NCBI GenBank assembly: GCA_022315425.1
Contig: JAIUPT010000013.1
Coordinates: 496,001-560,000 of the forward strand
DNA from: Pseudevernia furfuracea
Lineage: Eukaryota; Ascomycota; Lecanoromycetes; Lecanorales; Parmeliaceae
Reading direction: 5' to 3'
DNA length: 64,000 nucleotides
Shown here: positions 54,821 through 64,000 of the stretch, in pieces
Position numbering within the stretch: position 1 is the stretch's first letter
How the letters are laid out: each line of letters begins with the position of its first letter
Notes under the pieces: model-generated
Databases searched by the model: none
Told to the model about the DNA's origin: nothing
The model's input: the letters and a program-made list of their open reading frames with translations, nothing else
Position numbers and translations under genes: made by a program

Positions 54821-56557
54821 TCACTCCTTCTCTGCATATACTCTGAATCCCTCATCCTCCATCAACCTCGTCATAACATCGCTCCTGAGATAAACGTTGA
54901 GTTTTACACCCTTGCTCCACCATTCTTTCTTTGTGTGATACTCTCGCTCTACATCATCCCCTCCGATCCCACCCTCACCAACAATCACAACTCCATCGCA
55001 CGGTGGTATCAACGGCTCCGCCCACCTCACCTTTTTCCCCGCCTCGAACATCACCTCCCCGGTCCCAATCCCGACCCAACTCGTAACAATGGTATGATGA
55101 TCCCCCAAAAAGCAGTTCCACCGCCGTTGCCCGCTCAGCTCAAAACACATTTCGTGCAGTAACGCTGCCACCGCTTCCCCATCAAACTTCGCCACATTGT
55201 TGCGAATTGCGGCCGCTTTGTCCGCCACGTCTTTCGCACCGTTCGCAGGGGAAGTTGTGGCCGTGGCTTTGGTGGAAATCGCGACGTTGAGGATGGGTGA
55301 GCCGATGAATGAAGGCGGCAAGGGCTCCTGGAGGCGTCGTCGCCCGTCGACGCTGACGGCGATGGAATGCTCCTCGCCTTCTGTCAGACCACGAGCGCGG
55401 ATCAGGGCCGCCCATAGGTGGGCCAGCACGGCATCCTGATGCGATATCCGGGTCCGAGTGTTCGCGGCGGCGTGGAGATAAATGGCGTGCGTTTCCGCGG
55501 CTGAGAAGAAGAATGTTGTGTGCGAGCCTTGATGAGTTCGGAGTCAACATGTCTCTTCTAGGATAACACTTGAGTCGTGCGACCAGTCTTGGGAGTGGAT
55601 GGCCCCTGCAACATGTCTTGCGACCCAGAAAGCAATCTCAATGGGGCAAGAAAATCTCCGAAAACACAACTTACACGGTGCTGTGGCATCCCAGGTATGG
55701 AACGGTGCGGGTTTGCCCAGCTTGATGTCTTGAGATAGAGACGCGAGCTCCGGTGGGATTTCAGTTGATGATAGAGCCCATTTCGGGGTCGAAGGACCGG
55801 CAGAGGCCCAGTAGTCGAAGCGGTGCACGGGTAATTTGGCAGCGACTTCGAGAATGGAAGGGTCGGGGCTTTTGGTATTGACGTTGCCGGCTGCGGCTGT
55901 GTCGATGAGTGAGGGGTTGAAGAGAGGCTGTAGCTTTGGGATAGGTTTCGAGGATGAGAGCGCAAGGTTCGTAGCGGCCCAGTCTTTCATGAAGATGAGG
56001 ACAGCTGCGGCGTCTGCGAGAGAGTGGATCATGCCGACGGCGACGGCTATCCCGCCATCTTTGAAGGTCGTGAATTGGACCTTCATTGATGGTAGACCTT
56101 CGCATTCTTTTGAGTCGTGAAGAGCAAATTCGGTTTCCTTATCTAGAAACTCTTCGTAATTAACATGTGTCGCATCCCAGTGTTCTGCGGTCTCATTGCG
56201 AGGAACCATGTAGGACATAGGCAAATCAGCTTCGGCGAGAATGCATTCGACGCCTGAATCAGACGACGATCCATGAGAAAGCTCCAAACGCCCGTGGCGA
56301 TGGACGTGCCCAGCATCAGGGTTGTATTCAGCGAAGCGCAGCTGGCCCGCCCATTGAGGATAGGCATTGAGAGTCTTGCGCAAACTGGATATCAGTCGAT
56401 CAGTGTCAAGTGATTCATCGTAGAACCAGACGCAGGAGCTTTTCGCGAAGTGCAATACAATTGCGTCGATGATGGACAGGGACTCGACTTTGGGCTTCGA
56501 GGAAGTGAAATGAGAGTCTGGAAAGACACGCGTGCGAGACTGAACGGTGATTGCCAT
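54821..56557 (-). CDS. BAHD-like acyltransferase (PF02458 transferase family)
   Basis: Exons (minus) 56557-55675 and 55527-54821 give 529 aa. Enzymes of this family move acyl groups from CoA to hydroxyl or amine acceptors, often in secondary metabolism. The catalytic HxxxD motif is MIHSLADAA; the second conserved motif (DFGWG) is degenerate, seen as the SWVGIGTGEVMFEAGKKVRW region. The single intron is an introner-like element; splicing gives DATAPCSHTTFFFSAAETHA, as expected. The start MAITVQSRTRVFP is the first ATG. No other biosynthetic genes are adjacent, so no pathway can be assigned. Confidence 0.83.
55528..55674 (-). repeat. Introner-like element 9, diverged (acyltransferase intron)
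   Basis: 147-bp intron, sense, phase 1. Donor GTAAGTTG; TTGAGATTGCTTTCTGGGTC then GCAAGACATGTTGCAGG matches the core well; end GTTGACTCCGAACTCATCAAG-like, with the terminal part changed. Confidence 0.85.
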
Positions 56558-57213
56558 TGGAAGTGATACTGTTGAATGGTGTTCTTCGAGTATTGGATTG
56601 ACCAGTTGCGTCTACTGTTAGAATTGGTATCTCGCTGGAGGTGTTCTATCTGTCTGCAAGGGTATGTAAAGCAAAAGGCCAGAATTCTATAGAAGAAGCA
56701 GCCCTTAGATCCTTCTTTGCCTTTTGCTAGCACATGGTCAAGGCCGAGTATGAAAGCACAGCAAGGTGAGTCAGACGCTTGACAGGTCCGGGGCATGCAG
56801 GACCCCTCCAACACTAAACACTAAGGTAAGGTGACGCCGAAGGGGGCTCTTGACTCGAACCCCACATAAGAGACTGAATCGTTCATATGCAGCGGTTCGC
56901 GTCCTTCAGAGTCACTGATTCATCTCGCAAGCGCAATGCGCGCAACTTCAATCTGGAATTTCATCAAAAAGCATCTTGGGAAGTTTCGCCTCGAAACCGC
57001 ATGGTGTCCGCGTTGGGGTCCAATTGATGCAAAATCGCGCCTCTATGGGTAGGTCCCAAAGATATTCTCTATGCACTCACCTGAGCGAAAAAAGTGCACT
57101 ACACCATCATCGGGTACGATAACCAACGTTGTCCGAGTTGACATTCAAAATTTTGACCTTGAATTATGAACACAATGTCGTTCGCCAAAGCTCAAAGTTC
57201 TATGCTATCCCAG
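56558..57213. other. Acyltransferase promoter and FBP1 3' flank
   Basis: No coding signal. A string GACTCGAACCCCAC near 56856 is B-box-like but has no tRNA around it. Confidence 0.4.
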
Positions 57214-58391
57214 TCAATGACTATGTTTCTTATGCACGTCAATCACTTTTTGTACTTCATCGTAGCTGCCCATGAAGATACCAGATCGATCATGGATATG
57301 CTCAGGAACGACAGTAAGCATACGTTCCATACGGCTGTTGACCGCTTGACCTCCAGCTTTTGTGATCACGTCAGCATACAAGACGGTAACCAATAGGAAT
57401 AGTGGTCAGAGACGTACCATTCTCGAAGACCATAGCCATAGGTGCGCACTCATACAAAATCCTCAGCTTACCCTTTGGACTCTTCTTGTCCGCGGGATAG
57501 GCGAATATTCCTCCGTACAGTAAAGTCCGGTAGGCATCTGCCACCATACTGCCGATGTAACGAGCGCTGTAAGGCTTTCCGGACTTTTCAATGGGGTACT
57601 TTAGACTATTGAAGTACTCTTTGACTTCTTCTTCCCAATAAAGGCTGTTTCCCTCATTGACGCTGTATATCGCACGAGACTTGGGCATTTTCATGTTAGG
57701 GTGAGTCAGGATGAACTCGCCCAAAGCATTGTCCATGGTAAAGCCATTGACGCTGCCTCCTTTCATGGTAATGACCAGCTGGGCACTCGCACCATACATG
57801 GTGAACCCACTGGCTAGCAATTCCGATCCGGGGAGAAGAAGCTCTTCTTGTTTTCCTTGACTCCCTTCTGCTAGCCTGAATATTCCAAAGATCGTTCCCA
57901 CGCTGACGCCTGCATCCAAATTGCTTGAGCCGTCTATAGGATCGCAAACCACGGCGTACCGCGCCTTTGGATTTTCATCGAAGACAAGACAATTCTCTTC
58001 CTCCTCGGAAACCAGGAGTCGACATTTGCCAGAGGTTCGCATGGCAGCCACAAAGATATCATTGCCAATAACATCGAGTTTCTTTTGATCGTCACCTGTG
58101 CTGTTGGAAGAACCGGCAAGACCGCTGAGGTTTATGAGACTGGCTCGGCGAATGTAGTAGGCAATGGATTTGAAGGAGAATTGTAGAGCATGGCATAGTA
58201 GACTGGAAGAGGAGTATCAGCATCCTAGGACAGCGGATGCTCACGGAAAGGAGATTCAAAGCTTACGTGAAGTCCCCGGTGGCCTCCTTGTGCTTCGACT
58301 GCTCTTCGGTGAGAAAGCGAGTCAGGGTGACAATGTCAGTGTTGATCTTCTCTTGGGCTACAGGAGCCGCTTCGCCGTTACTCTGAGACAT
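57214..58391 (-). CDS. fbp1: Fructose-1,6-bisphosphatase
   Basis: Gluconeogenic enzyme converting fructose-1,6-bisphosphate to fructose-6-phosphate in the cytosol. Exons (minus) 58391-58267, 58202-57418 and 57356-57214 give 350 aa. Metal and phosphate-binding motifs are intact: VVCDPIDGSSNLDAGVSVGT, VIGNDIF, the active-site block YIGSMVADAYRTLLYGGIFA, and the C-terminal RSGIFMGSYDEV. The introns are 64 and 61 bp with GCTGAT and GCTGAC branch sites. No introner-like intron is present. Confidence 0.95.
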
Positions 58392-59072
58392 TTCTGGGTT
58401 ATATTATATTGAAGATGGATTTCTGTAGTTGGGGCAGGTATGGCTCGGAGGATGAGCGGTGTAGATGTGTAGATGTGTAGATGTGCAGGGTGAGGTGGTG
58501 TTCGTAATTTCAATTCCCAAGGAAAGTCGAATCCATGAATACAAGCGACACATTTGGGTGGATATCGATATATTGATAGGATATTTTCGGATCAATTACA
58601 AGTCTTGCTTTCGCTCGACTTGCTTTGCCCCACCACAGAGCCCCTCCAGTGCCTCGGCCATGTCTCCGCAAAGACCGCAAGCACCCGGTTCCATCCGACT
58701 CATCTTCCAGTAGAGTTTCTGAGTGTGTAGAGACAAGAGAGTGCTCGCAGGGAAGCAGCTGGACTCGTCCGCAGCTGCTACGAGGGGAAGACTTAATCTA
58801 TCGCGTCTATGTGGTTCACTCGTTGTATCTGTAGACTGTGTATGATAGACCAAGCTGAGTTAATAGAGTAATGCAATCACGTGATAGCTTCTCGGCAAGG
58901 CTAAAATTACCTATTTTACCGTAAGGTACATTACCTTATGTACTCCGCACTAAATTTTCTCTCCTCTACAAACCAGAGCCTCAAAAATTCAGCAACTTTG
59001 ACAGCTCGGAGCATCATCTTACCACCTCGCAAAGCCAACCCCAAGTAAAGGCTACCGAATAGTCAGCTCAAT
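58392..59072. promoter_or_regulatory. FBP1 upstream region with GTGTAGAT tandem
   Basis: Divergent upstream region of FBP1 (minus) and the small secreted protein gene (plus). An 8-bp GTGTAGAT-type tandem of about three copies lies at 58459-58486, close to the FBP1 start. No gene. Confidence 0.4.
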
Positions 59073-59593
59073 ATGTCTGTGTCAATGCCATTGTAAGTGT
59101 CCAGGTTCTCTGCTATCTCCTCCCCAAATACCCTTCTTTGCCTGATGATTTGTTCAAACCGCAAAACTAGAGTCTTTGACCCTTCGGGGCATGAAACTTC
59201 ATTGCACACGTCAGTCTGATACTTGTCACTGTCTTCGCTTCATGCCTTGGAAACTCCAATGCCAAGGCACAATTTGACAGTAATGCAGGTCACGGCCGAG
59301 TTGGAAGCCTCATACGGTACGCATCCTCAGATTTCACCTTCCCAGCAGCACATCTGCCTATCTTTCTACAATTGAGCGACGATGATCATTCGTACTTTGT
59401 ACGCTGGAAATTACCGACTGAGACTCTAGAGGTCTTTGACGACAACAAATGGCTTAGACTGAGCTCTTACACAATAATACATCTTGCTATCCTCAACACA
59501 GGCTTGGAATATTTGACTGAATGGCCGAAATTCACAGGGAAGGAGCTGAGCCGATTGCCTCTGGCCGCAACGCACTTATTGGCACCTAATTGA
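59073..59593 (+). CDS. Small secreted protein of unknown family (candidate)
   Basis: Exons 59073-59092 and 59215-59593 join in frame to 132 aa. Exon 1 codes MSVSMP and splicing (donor GTAAGT, acceptor CGTCAG, 122-bp intron) gives MSVSMPFLILVTVFASCLGN, a textbook signal peptide with probable cleavage near AKAQ or NSNA. Without the splice the long exon has no ATG and a stop just upstream, which supports the two-exon model. The mature part (~107 residues) has no Cys and no motif I know; it includes FVRWKLPTETLEVFDDNKW and AATHLLAPN. Lack of cysteines argues against a classic Cys-rich effector. I cannot assign function. Confidence 0.55.
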
Positions 59594-61012
59594 ATATTGG
59601 TACTTCCCTTTGAAAAAATACAAAGTCGTTTCGCGATCAAGAAGAGCGACCTCAGTGGTAAGTGACCTTAAGCCAAGTCTCCACCCTTTTTTTCGGCACG
59701 GATCTTATGATGAATGGCACTGGGCTCCGACAAAAGCAATGAGAGATATGCCTTTCTGTGGCAGGCCTAGAAAACCTTGCCCACTGACCGTACACCTGTC
59801 TTCTGTTAATACTTAGGAGCCTTTCCACGCAGTAGCTGATTCTGGGTTATAGTCTCCTTACGACCGTTTACATCGAAGGGCCCTCAATTTCAGGATCTTG
59901 CCTCTACTTCCAGGCCCCCGCCATGTGTAAATACAGAGATTGCAACGCACACATCCGCTACACGAAATGTCCGGCGACTCAGTCACAATATCCTCACCCT
60001 TGAGAAGATTGAGTAAGGTACGACGCTTCTGTTCGAGTACCTCGATTCTTCTGTGATGATCACCTAGATGACGAGTCTGATTCGGGTTTCCGATGTAGAC
60101 ACCCTTTTTATATATACCATTCATGCATATCTGACGAAGCCATACTATTTCCTGTTTTGTTTCTGTTATCTTGTGCGTCTGCTAACCGCATTTTAAGCTC
60201 ACAGGTCCTAAATCTTTATCAGATCACTGCGTTCGAGGCCCGGTCAAGCATCCCTGCCCCCTGAAAGCGGTACGTAGTCGGCGTACGTTTTTCTCGATGC
60301 TTTCAAGCTTCTTTAAATGATGATCCCAAACAATCAAAAGACAAGCATATGTCCAAGCTAGCTTAACCGCTACCGAAGAAGATACTGTTCGTACTGATCT
60401 GCTTTTCGCGATCACTATTTGGCGATAATACCATGGCTACTACAGGTATTGACATACATGGTAAAGGTTTTGCTACCCAATTATGGCCGGCCGAGCTGTG
60501 AACATGTCTAAAGTCCGGTATGTTGCCTTATCTCGCTAGATTTCATCAGTCCATACATAGCACCCTTCAATCAATGATGATCAAATTATTACAATCTCAC
60601 GACGGTCGGCATAGCTACATTGTAGCATTGATGAGATTGCCCATGACCGGGCATTAGATCTGACACAATTCCTTCAACATCGCATACTCTCGAAGTGTCT
60701 TTGCTGTGACGTCATACTTACTTTCATCTTTCAAGCAGGTGCCTGCCACCATACCAGCCAGAGGGAGGAAAAGGAAACTCGAGGCGGAATGAAGAAGTCA
60801 GCGACACGCACCGGCGACAAGCGATTGAATGACCGGGCTGCATTTGCTACAATTGTACGGGAGTCTGGGCATGATCCGGGCATGGATGGTACGGGCTTTG
60901 AGAGAATAATAAGATCCGCTTCGTACATGTAGGAAATACCAAAGACAAATTCAACAGAAACTTTCACTTTTCAACAGAAAACCTTGACTCCTGTTAGACA
61001 TTTATTTCAGTG
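59594..61012. other. 1.4-kb gap, only weak ORFs
   Basis: A minus ORF at 59858-60124 with a CSGCVRCNLC cluster and another at 60224-60415 might be exons of one gene, but I could not join them in frame or name a family. The rest shows nothing. Confidence 0.3.
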
Positions 61013-61321
61013 ATGCTTCTGTCTAGGGATGATTCGGCAACCTTGCTCTTATGCTGCATGTGTGCCCTAGGGGTTTTGGGCCTTGGACTTGTCAAGGTTA
61101 TTGATACTGCCAATGCCTTCTATGTCGTAGGCGTCGAAGAGTCTCCATTTCCCGGTAAGGATTTCATACACGTGAAGTGTGACTTCGTTGAGCCAAAAAA
61201 GGTCATCCCCTCGGACTGTCAGGATTTGGTCCCACGACCTACGCTTGCTTGCGTCAATGTCACTTGCGCATGGAGGATTCAAGGTTTGATCTTTGGATTA
61301 CCATTCATTAAGCTAAGCTAA
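61013..61321 (+). CDS. Hypothetical small secreted or membrane protein
   Basis: Open frame of 102 aa from ATG. Residues about 10-28 (ATLLLCCMCALGVLGLGLV) form a signal peptide or anchor. The following part has four spaced Cys (HVKCDFV, PSDCQDL, TLACVNVTCAW). The end of the frame (QGLIFGLPFIKLS) may be intron read-through, so the C-terminus is uncertain. No family recognised. Confidence 0.35.
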   Translation: MLLSRDDSATLLLCCMCALGVLGLGLVKVIDTANAFYVVGVEESPFPGKDFIHVKCDFVEPKKVIPSDCQDLVPRPTLACVNVTCAWRIQGLIFGLPFIKLS

Positions 61322-61581
61322 GCTTCTGGCTAGATCAAACACATGCTTCTTCCAGGCATCTCATCATTCGATCCAAAGCCACCGGCTGATCGTGTTATTC
61401 CAAACTTCCCATTATTCATGCACGCACGTAAAATGCCCAACACAATATCGTGTAGATAGAACACCGTCGCAATGCCGCTTGCTAAAACGCTCAAATAAAA
61501 CAGTTTAGAAGAGGGTTAGGATGATAGTCATGTAAATGTGAGGAGGTTGTAAGCGTGCAGCGGTCAAGACCGCGCTTCTCC

Positions 61582-62814
61582 TCAAACCCGGACTCGGTAT
61601 GGTTGGGTCGAGTTTAAGAAGCGTGAGATGATGTTTCCGCCCATCATCCCCGTTCGCATCTTCTTGGCGGGCTTCTCCTCCACACCGTAGCTGCTCAGCT
61701 GATGATTCCCCAGCATCGGCCTGAGCTTGTATTCCCCACCATAACCATCATCCTTGCCAATAACTGGCACATAATTGTCATCCCCATATGAAGATATGGT
61801 CGAAGCAGGCGTACCTTGTGTTGTTGAAGGTGGCGAAGAGGAGGCAGAGCGGGAGGAGACGCTGTAGGTGTCCGTAGATGTGCCAGGACGACTGAGGGCT
61901 GGGACATTGTCCGCTGCAGGAGGAGAGATGGAGCGGGCTTGACGGATCGGGCGGCGCGCTGTGCGGGCTGGGAGATTGGAGAACGATTGAGAGATGGACG
62001 TAGTGGACGTTGAGGAGAAGCGCTCGAGGTCGGAGATGTAGGATGAGGAGCTGTAAGCGCTTGGAGAAGCGTACACTCCCGCTGATTGTGGAGGTGTGGG
62101 AAGAGCCGTTGTGGACGCGTAGGGACGAGCCGATTGGGGTTTGCTGTAGTACGCTCGTTGCTGTTGGAGCAGCTCGTGCTCGCGAGCATATTTTCTGCGC
62201 TTGAGGTCGGCTTGCTCCTGTTGAAGGCAGATGGGAGCGAGGAAGGGCTCCAAGTGGGTGAAAAGATCCTCGTTTGTGATTCGCAGATCCCAGTCCAGGA
62301 GGAAGAGGAGCTGCTTTTCCATGAGGTTAACTTCTGTGATAGAGAAGCCGAAACCCTCGAAGCCTTTCACCGACGAATACCGAGCCCAGTGTTTATTTTT
62401 GGGAGAGCTGTCATTCAGATTTTTGGCCGCAAGGATGAGAGAGGCGAGAAAAATGCGATGGACAGTGCAACGCATTCCTTTGGCGACTGGAGGTAACCGT
62501 TGTTGTAACCTTGAGAGGTAGACCAGGGAGCTCATGAGAGTGGGGACCTGGACGCGGGACCTGTCCACCAGAGACTGAATGAATGCTTCCAAGGATGGAA
62601 GGGGAGGTTGTAAGGGTGACGATGGTTCTGCATCGTGAGGTGGTGTTGCAGGTGGAGTTGGTGGGAGTGTCTTTTCCGTCTGAGGACGCCGATGCTCGCA
62701 ACGAATGACAGAAGTCGCGTTTTGTGCCAGATAGGAAATCATCTCAGATGTTACTGGCATCATAACAAAATGATCCAGGGCCATTTGGTTTTGCGAGAAT
62801 GTGAAAGCCGCCAT
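61582..62814 (-). CDS. Pho80/Pcl-type cyclin
   Basis: Single-exon, 410 aa. Cyclins of this group partner Pho85-like kinases in phosphate, polarity or cell-cycle control. The cyclin box covers about residues 70-190: LEAFIQSLVDRSRVQVPTLM, MRCTVHRIFLASLILAAKNL and VNLMEKQLLFLLDWDLRIT. The C-terminal half is low-complexity (Ser/Pro/Tyr/Gln-rich), ending in RTGMMGGNIISRFLNSTQ. The start MAAFTFSQNQMALDHF is the first ATG. Which Pcl subclass it belongs to is not clear; Pcl1/Pcl2-like is most likely. Confidence 0.87.
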   Translation of the reverse strand: MAAFTFSQNQMALDHFVMMPVTSEMISYLAQNATSVIRCEHRRPQTEKTLPPTPPATPPHDAEPSSPLQPPLPSLEAFIQSLVDRSRVQVPTLMSSLVYLSRLQQRLPPVAKGMRCTVHRIFLASLILAAKNLNDSSPKNKHWARYSSVKGFEGFGFSITEVNLMEKQLLFLLDWDLRITNEDLFTHLEPFLAPICLQQEQADLKRRKYAREHELLQQQRAYYSKPQSARPYASTTALPTPPQSAGVYASPSAYSSSSYISDLERFSSTSTTSISQSFSNLPARTARRPIRQARSISPPAADNVPALSRPGTSTDTYSVSSRSASSSPPSTTQGTPASTISSYGDDNYVPVIGKDDGYGGEYKLRPMLGNHQLSSYGVEEKPAKKMRTGMMGGNIISRFLNSTQPYRVRV

Positions 62815-64000
62815 GGTGGTGATGATGAGGTCCTAAGAGTTTGATCAAAAGAGCGGCAGATGAAGTATGACTCGGGTATAACACCAATATAAGGCGTGAC
62901 GTCGGAGTTGTGTTGGCGAGTATGCCAGATGGACCCTTGGCAGATATTATTGTGGATAGGCTGATCTGGGGTCGGCTGGATCCGAAGATGGTTTAGGGTG
63001 GATTATCGGAGGTGGATGAAGGATGTACGTCTGGGGGCCACGGAAGTGCCAAATGGAGCAATAGATAATTGGTAAGGCAGTAATGAAGGTCGTGGATCGC
63101 CGGGGTTACGGGCCGGATTGTCGAAGGAGAATGGGCCTCTTCTCAAAGTAGCAGACTATCAGATTGCTGAAAGAGTGGTGGATTTATGTCTATGTTGTTT
63201 CCCGGCCTGCGGAAAAATCGTCCTTTAAATTCAAACGGGTCGTCTCGTGTGCGTGGAGCGTCGAGCTCGTAAAGCGTAAAAGAATGTTGTTGTTTGAGTA
63301 CTGTTGAGCAAATTGGAGGAGTGAAGCGGTTGGAGGGCTTCAGTGGGGGCTCTCCGCCTTGGAGGAAATGGGTCAGTAAGAAAGTTGGGTTTAGGTTGGT
63401 TTTGCCGTATTAGATCGGAGCCTCGGGCGGTGCCTGGTGATGTTCGGGGGCCAAAAGTCTTAGTGCGAGTTGGTAACGCAAACTGAACAAGTCCGGCGAA
63501 CAGGACTGGCTGAAAGCAGAGACAGCTGGCTGAGCTGCGTGGAAAGGCTGGCTGGTGGGCTGTCGAGGCAATACAAGATATAATAAAGCGTGCCGGACGT
63601 TTTTCCACCAGTCAATGCGAATCTCAAACCAGTTGAGGGTGATGCGGCGAAGTTCCTGAGAAGAATGCAGAAGAGAAGATGAAAGGGTACTGGGGATCCA
63701 ATTGAGTGAAAGTCGGGTTGTTGATGTTTGAATCACGAAGGCAGAGCGAAGAGGAAGCTCCTTTATCAATTTGCAGTGATGAGGATCGCCCTTGGCGTGA
63801 AGATGGAGCAAAGACGGGCCCCTATGCTTGGTGCCCCGCTCTTGTATGAGGTTAATTTGATCTGAAGAATCAAGTGGTTGAGAAATGAATGAGTATAATA
63901 AGAATGGAATCAATGGACCTGGGTGTTTCCCCCTTCCCGGCGGGTGGCTAGGTTTGGAGGAATTTAACGAGCTTGTTTTTGCTGGTGGAGCTGGGAGAGC
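62815..64000. promoter_or_regulatory. Cyclin upstream region
   Basis: 1.2 kb upstream of the minus-strand cyclin to the window edge. The + strand is G/A/T-rich (pyrimidine-rich in the sense of the cyclin), consistent with a long promoter and leader; several short minus-strand ORFs could be upstream ORFs. No domain is recognisable. Confidence 0.4.

Noticed and set aside
5198..55674. Introners read as classical transposons
   Set aside because: No ORF, no terminal inverted repeats, no clear target-site duplication at exon borders and no antisense copies seen in the window.
56820..56900. Possible tRNA from GACTCGAACCCC
   Set aside because: Only a B-box-like string; no A box or foldable arms nearby.
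59093..59214. 122-bp intron of the small secreted protein gene considered as an introner
   Set aside because: No recognisable core or 3' block.
59858..60415. Minus-strand ORFs with a CSGCVRCNLC cluster
   Set aside because: Could not be joined in frame, no known zinc-binding family fits, so not called as a gene.
1..64000. CRISPR arrays, prokaryotic operons, prophage or integrated virus
   Set aside because: The gene structure is eukaryotic throughout, with spliceosomal introns; no such elements were seen.

Overview
This window is nuclear DNA from a filamentous ascomycete (Pezizomycotina). The signs are short GT-AG introns (mostly 47-83 bp) with CTGAC/CTAAC-type branch sites, pyrimidine-rich promoters, and a gene set typical of these fungi: PTS2 thiolase, Pab1 with an RRM4 insertion, Hul5, Utp14, Vcx1-type antiporter, GH81 glucanase, GT71 mannosyltransferase, S10 carboxypeptidase and a fungal NLR. 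I cannot name the species or class from the sequence alone. Exon models were built by reading splice sites and checking that frames join. Nearly all close exactly in frame; exceptions are stated in the entries.

Layout. 0-7 kb: degraded acidic ORF remnant, doubtful membrane protein, an F-box protein (-) and peroxisomal 3-ketoacyl-CoA thiolase (-). 7-19 kb: a protein with a fungal STAND-type N-terminal segment and a C-terminal zinc finger (+), a 1359-aa conserved protein of unknown function (-) and poly(A)-binding protein Pab1 (-). 19-29 kb: Hul5 HECT ligase (+), a tRNA-like element, a serine-hydrolase fragment, and mitoribosomal mL41 (-) divergent from Utp14 (+). 29-36 kb: Golgi GT71 mannosyltransferase (-) divergent from secreted GH81 endo-1,3-beta-glucanase (+), then a DUF1295/steroid-reductase-like membrane protein (-). 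37-45 kb: Ca2+/H+ exchanger (-), membrane-anchored fucose-lectin-like protein (-), S10 carboxypeptidase (+). 46-53 kb: TauD-type dioxygenase (+) and a SesB-like/NB-ARC/TPR NLR (-). 53-64 kb: Fmc1 (+), BAHD-like acyltransferase (-), fructose-1,6-bisphosphatase (-), two small secreted-protein candidates (+) and a Pcl/Pho80-type cyclin (-).

The most striking feature is a family of near-repeat introns. Nine introns in six unrelated genes, plus one more degenerate candidate in the F-box gene, share a common sequence: 5' GTAAGG-type start, an internal core around GAGTCGCGAGACATG, and a 3' end CTGACTCCGAAATGTGCTAG that contains the branch point and acceptor. They are 130-168 bp against about 50-80 bp for most other introns. 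Every copy lies in sense orientation and its removal restores the conserved protein frame. This is the signature of introner-like elements (ILEs), mobile spliceosomal introns known from some fungi. Copies range from nearly identical (thiolase, GT71, GH81) to heavily diverged, which suggests repeated gain and decay. The core housekeeping genes here (PAB1, HUL5, UTP14, FBP1, VCX-like, mL41, FMC1, cyclin) carry none that I can see.

Functionally the window mixes housekeeping genes (translation, ribosome biogenesis, gluconeogenesis, Ca2+ storage, ATP synthase assembly) with surface and accessory genes (wall glucanase, mannosylation, lectin, secreted protease, NLR, acyltransferase).
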